A stretch of 8,872 nucleotides of DNA from assembly GCA_020631675.1 (NCBI GenBank), contig JAHDGT010000172.1, positions 1 to 8,872 of the forward strand, in the 5' to 3' direction. The notes beneath the pieces were generated by a model. That model was not told the DNA's origin. It made no database searches and saw only the letters and a program-made list of their open reading frames with translations. The position numbers and the translations under genes are program-made. Shown piece after piece: positions 6,001 through 8,872 of the stretch. This DNA comes from Bacteroidota bacterium. Lineage in GTDB: Bacteria > Bacteroidota > Bacteroidia > Chitinophagales > UBA2359. The stretch's first letter is position 1; each line of letters begins with the position of its first letter.

Positions 6001-8872
6001 AACTTGCATTTAGTTCGGTACCACTTACGTCCGTACCACTCCATGTACCGCTTAAGGTTTCATCTGTTAAGAATTGGGTCAAATCCAATGGCATATCCGA
6101 AATACAGTAACTGCTTGTAGGGCCATCAAAAGTGACAGGAGTACCATTATCAATGGTAAAGGTGAAAGTTTCCGAGTCGGTACAACCACCGATCTGCCCC
6201 ATAGCGCAGGCACCAGGACTAAAAGTGGTGATTCCATTTTCATAAATGGCAACACAAGAATTAGTATAAGTAACCCCATCACAACCACAAACAGGTACTA
6301 CATCCGCTGTACAAATGGATCCATCTATCAAATCGGTATTCACACAAGAAAGTGTATAGGTAAGTGTAACACTAGTTCCACTAACGCTTGGGTCATCAGG
6401 GTCAAAGAAGAAACCGCTTGCAGCATCACCGGTAACGCCATCACCAGACCAAGTACCTACATCAGAAGTAGGATCTACCACTGTACTTAAATCAAAAGGA
6501 GCATCACTTACACAGATATTACCACTTGTAGGATTCAGAATCACATCAGGGTCTGGTAGTACCTGAATATTCTCTGTTGCTACTGCTTCACAAGTTCCAG
6601 AACCTAAGGTGTAGTTGACCTCATAAAAGCCAGAAGCTAATCCAGTAGGGTCAAAATTACCAGTAGCGTCAATGTAGCTATTACCGCCTACATCATCGGT
6701 CCAAGTACCTCCACTGGGCGTAAACAATCCAGAGTAGTCAAATGGACCATCACAAGCGAAAATTTGAGTGGCTATGGTACCATCACCAACAATGGTCGGA
6801 TTTCCAACAACAGTGATGGTATAAAAACCACCACCTGTATTCGCATTGTCTAAATCCAAGCATAAGGGACCGCCATTGGCTATCGCATCATCCTGAATGT
6901 TGCCGATGTCAAAAGGTATCAAATTCGCTAAGTAGTCGGTTAGATTATCATAAGGGAAGTTGTTCGTACTATATGATAATCCCCAAACCACATAAGTGCC
7001 AGCGGATATAAGCGGACTAGTGAAATCAAAGTCACCAGTCGTGCTGGTCTGAATGATCGTACCCAGAACAGGTTCTACTAACAAGAAAATATACTCATCT
7101 CCAGCAGGGTCACTACTTGAACTATAATCTACTGTAAAAACAGCGGAAGCGGAGGCGTCATCCAAGAGGTCGTCTCCTTCACAAATGTTGAATGTGGTCG
7201 TTGGTGTAGCGACACTTATTTCTCCTGCATCTACTTGATTAATATTCAAGGTCAAGGTTTCCATTGCTAAACAGAAGAGTGGGTCGAAAGGATTAGGGAC
7301 AAAGGTTAGGTCTACAGTTGTTCCACTAACAGCAGAAGCATCGAACTCCCAGTCGCCAGGAGCTATTTCGGTAACACCTGTCCCTGTCCATGTTCCATAA
7401 TCGGGAGTATCTAAACTACCTAAGCTACCCGGACTGATCAAAGTGATCAGGTCAATGGTTCCAGAACCGCAGAAGTCTGGTAAAGGATCCGCATATGTCA
7501 ACTCAAAAGGCGGGAATAGGGATATGGTTAAATCCATCACCTGCTCGCAAGAAGTGCCCTCATTGATCACAGCGAAAACGGAATTGCCATTTACAAGCCC
7601 ATCCACATCAGTAGGGTCAGCAAAGGGGCTACCCGTAGTAGCGGGATCTCCATCGTACCAAGTAAAATCAAAATCAGCGGCATTTTCGCCATTTAACACC
7701 TCACTCTCATAAGAAGTCAGGTCGATATTATCTCCAATAGTATCACCTGGTGGAGTTGTGTCTTCCGCACAGGCATCAATATCGGTGTCATCTAATAAGA
7801 TACAGCAGCCTGAAGGATCCGCAGCTAATTCTAGAGCTTCAATAGCTTGACATCCCTCCGCATTATTGTAAACTACATAGTAGGTGGTTGCACTACTAAA
7901 GGTGATTTGTGTACCAGGTGTTCCACCATCTTCATCTAAACCACCAATGCCATGCAAAGCCGCATTAAAAGATGGATCAGTAGGGTCTACTACATACCAA
8001 GTATAAGTACCACCCGTGCCTGGGTTGGAGGCAACTGTTGGATTATAATCTTCTAAAGTGAAAGAAGCACTCCCGTCATCACAAAGCGTATCACTCACAT
8101 CATCTAAAGTAGGAGGGTTATTAAAAGTGACAGTAGGTGTGTTACTTGTAACAGGACCCGTACAACCTGTTTCCGTAGAGCTAACGGAGATCAATTCATA
8201 AGTACCCGGAATATCGGTGTTCAAACTGAAAGTTGGATCAGAAGTGGTCAAAGAATAAGGAACACCGTCAATGGTATAGGTAAATTGCCAAGGACCAGAA
8301 TTAGCGGGTGAAAAGCTAAAGTCGATCAATGCACTAACATTACAATTCAAGGTTGGGATACTACTGGTGATCAAGTTGCCGCTAGGCGTAGGAGAAACCT
8401 GAATCGTTGTCGCACCACTCACTTCTCCTTCACAGCCATTTGCATCTACTACGCTGATCAAGCTGTATTCTACTTCTCCATTAGTAACGGCATTAACAGG
8501 AATTTCAAAAGGCGCATTCAGTGCGATCGTTCCTTGTGATACGCCATCAATGGCATATTCAACAGTATAAGGAGCTGTACCTCCACTCGCATTGATCAAT
8601 ACACTAGTAGGTAAAGCATCCTCACAGATCACCTGTGGGTTGTCAACGATCATCAAAGTCGGACAATCCATCGTTACCGTAACATTCGGTCCAAATGGAT
8701 CCGCTTCATCTTCAGGCGTGTTTTCAGGACAAATGTCGAAAAAAGGAGCAACAACAGGCGTAAAGACCAACTGACCAGAGCTACTACAATCCCCTACATC
8801 CAAAGGCACACTGATACAGCCTAAGGAACCATTGAAATAATAGGCATCATTAAAGCATTGGGTAGAAGGAAC
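1..8872 (-). CDS. Giant modular surface/secreted repeat protein, internal fragment (both ends outside window)
   Basis: One reading frame on the minus strand (first codon 8870-8872, last full codon 2-4) is open across the window: 2,957 codons, with no start or stop. Internal ATGs exist, but nothing marks a start and the frame is already in repeat sequence at 8872. The product is about 34 beta-rich modules, each typically with a Cys early, a GTW or WYD core, a Y-x-V/I-x-Y strand and a second Cys near the end. This is the style of Ig-like/PKD-like arrays in Bacteroidota T9SS substrates such as giant gliding adhesins. I found no Lys or Arg codon and only three His; Asp and Glu are abundant. There are no transmembrane segments or enzyme domains apart from an embedded Kazal inhibitor. 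A signal peptide (right) and a CHU_C-type sorting domain (left) are expected outside the window. The adhesin or matrix role is inferred; the reading frame itself is clear. Confidence 0.93.
2..421 (-). repeat. Fourth A-B type bipartite repeat, cut by the window edge
   Basis: This starts at about 409 with CPTVTAAADSIAHICDG and has LDWYEDPAFTTLADVSS, then CSATSYTLYAGIEC and IPAGEATINVYPTP. The B half begins at about 133 (VYPTPIDVVQVNEC). It closely follows the middle copy of the 1892-3376 block: that copy has WYTNSDLSTPY, CTAEDITLYLGAVC and VIPAGQLVLSVYPS at matching positions. The A-B repeat therefore returns after the three Ig_7/TPGG units. The frame is still open at base 2 (last residues GTAPEAD), so the protein continues to the left. 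Confidence 0.78.
422..1891 (-). repeat. Three tandem copies of a bipartite Ig_7-like plus 'TPGG' repeat of about 490 bp
   Basis: Units are 1397-1891 (495 bp), 911-1396 (486 bp) and 422-910 (489 bp). The first half of each is an Ig_7-like module (starts at 1891, 1396 and 910) with ICVGDPNP, LCEGDPID or FCEDETDL, then AIWYD or LQWYD, then a Y-x-[FV] strand, a Cys and a closing strand. The second half (starts at 1636, 1150 and 655) has [DP][AP].F.[YF]A/P, then a Cys, then TPGGTF, TPGGNF or DPTGVF, then ID..TGS or INPVTGE, then a strand and C. Halves are joined to the next unit through C-x-C or C-x4-C (ACDC, ECIC, DCAILEC). The alternation is regular and in frame. Confidence 0.82.
1892..3376 (-). 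repeat. Three tandem copies of a bipartite repeat of about 500 bp (type A-B)
   Basis: Copies are 2894-3376 (483 bp), 2393-2893 (501 bp) and 1892-2392 (501 bp). Each has an A half beginning C[PF]..[SA]/V... with an early Cys and a W-x-V/W-Y/W-L core, and a B half beginning [VS]YP (3106, 2617 and 2101) with [NG]xC....P..[TS].C near its start and a Cys-rich end. Junctions carry paired Cys: DCAGC, FCGDVC and DCPC. The second and third copies are exactly 167 codons. Sequence identity between copies is modest; order, length and Cys positions are what repeat. Family not recognised beyond Ig-like beta modules. Confidence 0.75.
3377..3895 (-). repeat. Two tandem Ig_7-like (CHU_C-associated) modules (3632-3895 and 3377-3631)
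   Basis: Both follow the pattern seen in the Ig-like domain associated with CHU_C proteins: P-x-x-P...., then [FI]C-[EN]-G-x-x-IPEL, then YYWLL or VYWTDD, then FTP[ST], then a Y/W strand ending with a Cys and S-[NT], then a closing strand. The first opens right after the CAC Cys pair (DCACSPLAT) and has AIPELAVTDQGDTYYW. The second starts at VPSAPVIANQNICNGDPIPEL. Lengths are 88 and 85 residues. The same module type returns three times in the 422-1891 block, there alternating with another type. Confidence 0.78.
3896..4144 (-). other. Distinct module with 'YELTFTITGG' start
   Basis: This module differs from the GTW family. It has LNCLDDDTGYELTFTITGG, then SGTYQIAG, a Thr/Tyr-rich strand TTYTYTNGEVHNIIIDDEGNC and a closing LTGTLDCAC. 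The scheme C....GY.L.F.I.GG....Y.I.G...Y......V....I.D..NC...L.G...C.C is one I recall from the C-terminal portions of Bacteroidota modular proteins, often next to Ig_7-like modules, as here. It marks the change from the GTW array to the Cys-pair-linked region that fills the rest of the window. Confidence 0.6.
4145..5689 (-). repeat. Array of six divergent GTW-family Ig-like modules
   Basis: Approximate units are 5450-5689, 5186-5449, 4916-5185, 4655-4915, 4409-4654 and 4145-4408, each 80-90 residues. Cores in order are GSWSGTGVDP, GNWSIIPPLPIDG, GTWSVTDAS, GVWTSVPPAPIDG, GNWDVLSAPTGG and GVWSFSSTDG. Each is followed by a strand such as ATVTYTT, YTLTYIV, YNITYTV, YVVTYTV, YTFFWTS or YTFTYDV, then a Cys and a closing strand. 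The second and fourth units share the loop 'PP.PIDG', so they are closer to each other than to the unit between them, hinting at a two-module duplication. A double-Cys linker (ACPANC) marks the junction near 5185. Confidence 0.75.
5690..6151 (-). repeat. Tandem pair of 231-bp modules (5921-6151 and 5690-5920)
   Basis: Both copies are exactly 77 codons. They share FDGPT..YC, the 12-residue block MPLDLTQFLTDE, LSGTWSG, TVTFTPDAS and a C...NDV.ITI ending. By hand count 52 of 77 residues are identical. In the shared 12-residue block, 7 of 12 codons differ only at synonymous positions, so this duplication is not recent at DNA level although the protein core is kept. Differences cluster after the GTWSG core, where loops are expected. 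These two are the cleanest reference for the GTW module length. Confidence 0.85.
6152..6553 (-). other. GTW-family module interrupted by a Kazal domain
   Basis: The module begins with the linker DPDVILNPTSG, then NICVSDAPFDLSTVVD, GTWSGDGVTG and strand SVTLTYT, as in the following copies. After that strand the normal pattern would continue for a few residues and then reach the second Cys and final strand. Here about 55 residues intervene (roughly 6185-6355) before CTDSETFTFTI (from 6184 down) restores the pattern. That tail aligns residue for residue in length with CLAANDVTITI of the next copy. The insert is in frame and has clean boundaries, so the host fold should be intact. The module is 134 residues against 77 for its two neighbours. 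Confidence 0.75.
6206..6346 (-). other. Kazal-type serine protease inhibitor domain embedded in the repeat protein
   Basis: Window residues 843-889 carry the Kazal signature: C-T-A-D-V-V-P-V-C-G-C-D-G-V-T-Y-T-N-S-C, and 15 residues later S-P-G-A-C. Spacings are C-x10-C-x7-C-x-C-x8-C-x15-C, giving six Cys. The C-x7-C-x10-C core spacing, PVCG, DG-x-TY and N-x-C are diagnostic. The classical fifth Cys after N-x-C is missing; an extra Cys in CGCDG may replace it, an arrangement I recall from bacterial Kazal-like domains. Aligned on the second Cys, the reactive-site P1 residue is Ala (codon 6305-6307) and P1' is Asp. That suggests inhibition of elastase- or subtilisin-like enzymes, not trypsin-like ones. 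Family call is confident; specificity and activity are inferred. Confidence 0.87.
6554..6808 (-). other. GTW-family Ig-like module
   Basis: Key motifs are IFACDGPFDYSGLFTPSGGTW (start of module through its GTW core), then GLASGFYEVNYTLGSGTC and the closing strand TENIQVLP. At 85 residues it has the normal spacing for the family: first Cys, then GTW, then Y-x-V-x-Y, then second Cys. It directly precedes the module that is interrupted by the Kazal domain. Confidence 0.65.
6809..7213 (-). other. Non-GTW module with 'GTYVVWGLSYS' core, about 135 residues
   Basis: This is the longest single module in the window. It starts at TTTFNICEGDDLLDD, has two core strands (DEYIFLLVEPVLGTII and DFDFTSPLISAGTYVVWGLSYS), then a linker with IGNIQDDAIA and a closing strand CLDLDNANTGGGFYTITV. 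I recall similar 'f.v.d..g.I......f.f.....GtY.v.GlsY' segments next to Ig-like modules in large Saprospiria-type proteins, but cannot name the family. It may be a cap or spacer domain between the N-terminal modules and the GTW array. Function unknown. Confidence 0.55.
7214..7513 (-). other. GTW-family Ig-like module with long linker
   Basis: This module has LPDFCGSGTIDLITLISPG, then YGTWTGTGVTE, then SGTTVDLTFVPNPFDP, then FCLAMETLTLNI. It matches the scheme of the GTW array downstream (Cys; hydrophobic 'DL..L'; GTW-[ST]-G-x-G-V; strand V-x-L-T-F; Cys; final strand). It sits well apart from the main array, separated by a module of another type (6809-7213). The tail QVDAGEIS links into that module. 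Confidence 0.6.
7514..8122 (-). other. Two divergent Ig-like modules (7808-8122 and 7514-7807)
   Basis: The upstream module opens with NNPPTLDDVSDTLCDDG, carries GGTYTWYVVDP in its core and closes with ATTYYVVYNNAEGCQAIE. The next opens with an adjacent Cys pair at the junction (7802-7807, GCCILLDD), carries DFTWYDGDP and closes with NSVFAVINEGTSCEQV. Both have the TW-Y core and the terminal Y/F-x-V...C strand seen in Ig-like modules associated with CHU_C proteins. They are longer than most other modules (about 105 and 98 residues) because of Gly- and Asp-rich loops. Only the Ig-like character is supported; the exact family is uncertain. Confidence 0.6.
8123..8665 (-). repeat. Two SprB/PKD-like modules in tandem (8396-8665 and 8123-8395)
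   Basis: The first copy has the motif ASGGTAPYTVEYAIDG, then a strand ending SVVDANGCEGEVSG. The second has NSGPWQFTYTIDGVPY, then GTYELISVSSTETGCTGPV. Both follow the scheme Cys, then P-[YW]-x-[FV]-x-Y-x-I-D-G, then [YL]-x-L-I-S-V-x-[DS], then G-C. Bacteroidota SprB-type and PKD-like repeats use the same 'GG..PY.....DG...Y...V.D..GC' pattern. Each copy is about 90 residues. They differ from the GTW modules further on, so the protein begins the window with a different repeat type. The family assignment rests on motif resemblance only. Confidence 0.65.
8666..8872 (-). other. Partial module at the N-terminal edge of the window
   Basis: This is the tail of a module whose beginning lies beyond 8872. 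It contains Cys residues in short motifs (TQCFND, LGCISV, GDCSSSGQ, FDICPEN) and a final strand PNVTVTMD that runs into the next module. The acidic stretch PENTPEDEADPFG resembles a loop between strands. I cannot assign a family from this fragment; the continuous frame and the Cys-rich, Lys/Arg-free composition show that it belongs to the same protein. Confidence 0.6.

Noticed and set aside
6079..6288. Short minus-strand frame with a hydrophobic Leu/Val-rich N-terminus, like a small membrane protein
   Set aside because: It is a shifted frame inside the Kazal and GTW coding region, which is strongly supported. The hydrophobicity comes from reading Thr/Asp-rich codons out of phase.
6185..6355. 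Kazal segment as a separate gene or mobile-element insertion
   Set aside because: It is in frame, has no terminal repeats or target duplication that I can see, and the codon use matches the surroundings; it reads as an integral domain.
6074..6490. Plus-strand open frame of 138 codons
   Set aside because: It lies entirely antisense to the continuous minus-strand frame, including the Kazal coding region. The translation has no recognisable domain, and its rich Arg/Thr/Ser/Ile content is what the complement of this biased codon use produces.

Overview
The whole window is the interior of one very large gene on the minus strand. Reading the complement from base 8872 down to base 2 gives 2,957 consecutive codons with no stop. 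Neither the start (beyond 8872) nor the stop (below base 1) is present. There is no intergenic space, so I see no promoter, terminator, RNA gene, mobile element or CRISPR array. Everything described here is domain structure inside this one protein.

The protein is a string of about 34 short beta-sandwich-like modules, mostly 70-100 residues each. They resemble the Ig-like, PKD-like and 'CHU_C-associated' modules of giant secreted or surface proteins of Bacteroidota. The best match in style is the Saprospiria type (Saprospira, Lewinella and Haliscomenobacter relatives); this is a judgement from repeat style, not a search. Such proteins usually leave the cell by the type IX secretion system (T9SS) through a C-terminal sorting domain, which here would lie left of base 1. 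The likely role is a surface adhesin, gliding or matrix protein.

Layout from N to C terminus (right to left): 8872-6152 holds assorted modules, the last interrupted by a Kazal-type protease-inhibitor domain (6206-6346). 6151-5690 holds two modules of exactly equal length, about two-thirds identical. 5689-4145 holds six more of the 'GTW' family. 4144-3377 holds a distinct module and two Ig_7-like modules. 3376-1892 holds three tandem copies of a bipartite repeat of about 500 bp. 1891-422 holds three tandem copies of a different bipartite repeat of about 490 bp. 421-2 starts a fourth copy of the 500-bp type.

Two features stand out. First, I found no lysine and no arginine codon in the 2,957-residue reading, and only three histidines, while Asp plus Glu is roughly 13-15% in stretches I counted. 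Second, the Kazal domain sits inside a loop of one repeat, with its predicted specificity residue being alanine. A long polymer with no trypsin site that carries a built-in inhibitor suggests a protein built to survive proteases outside the cell; that last step is inference.
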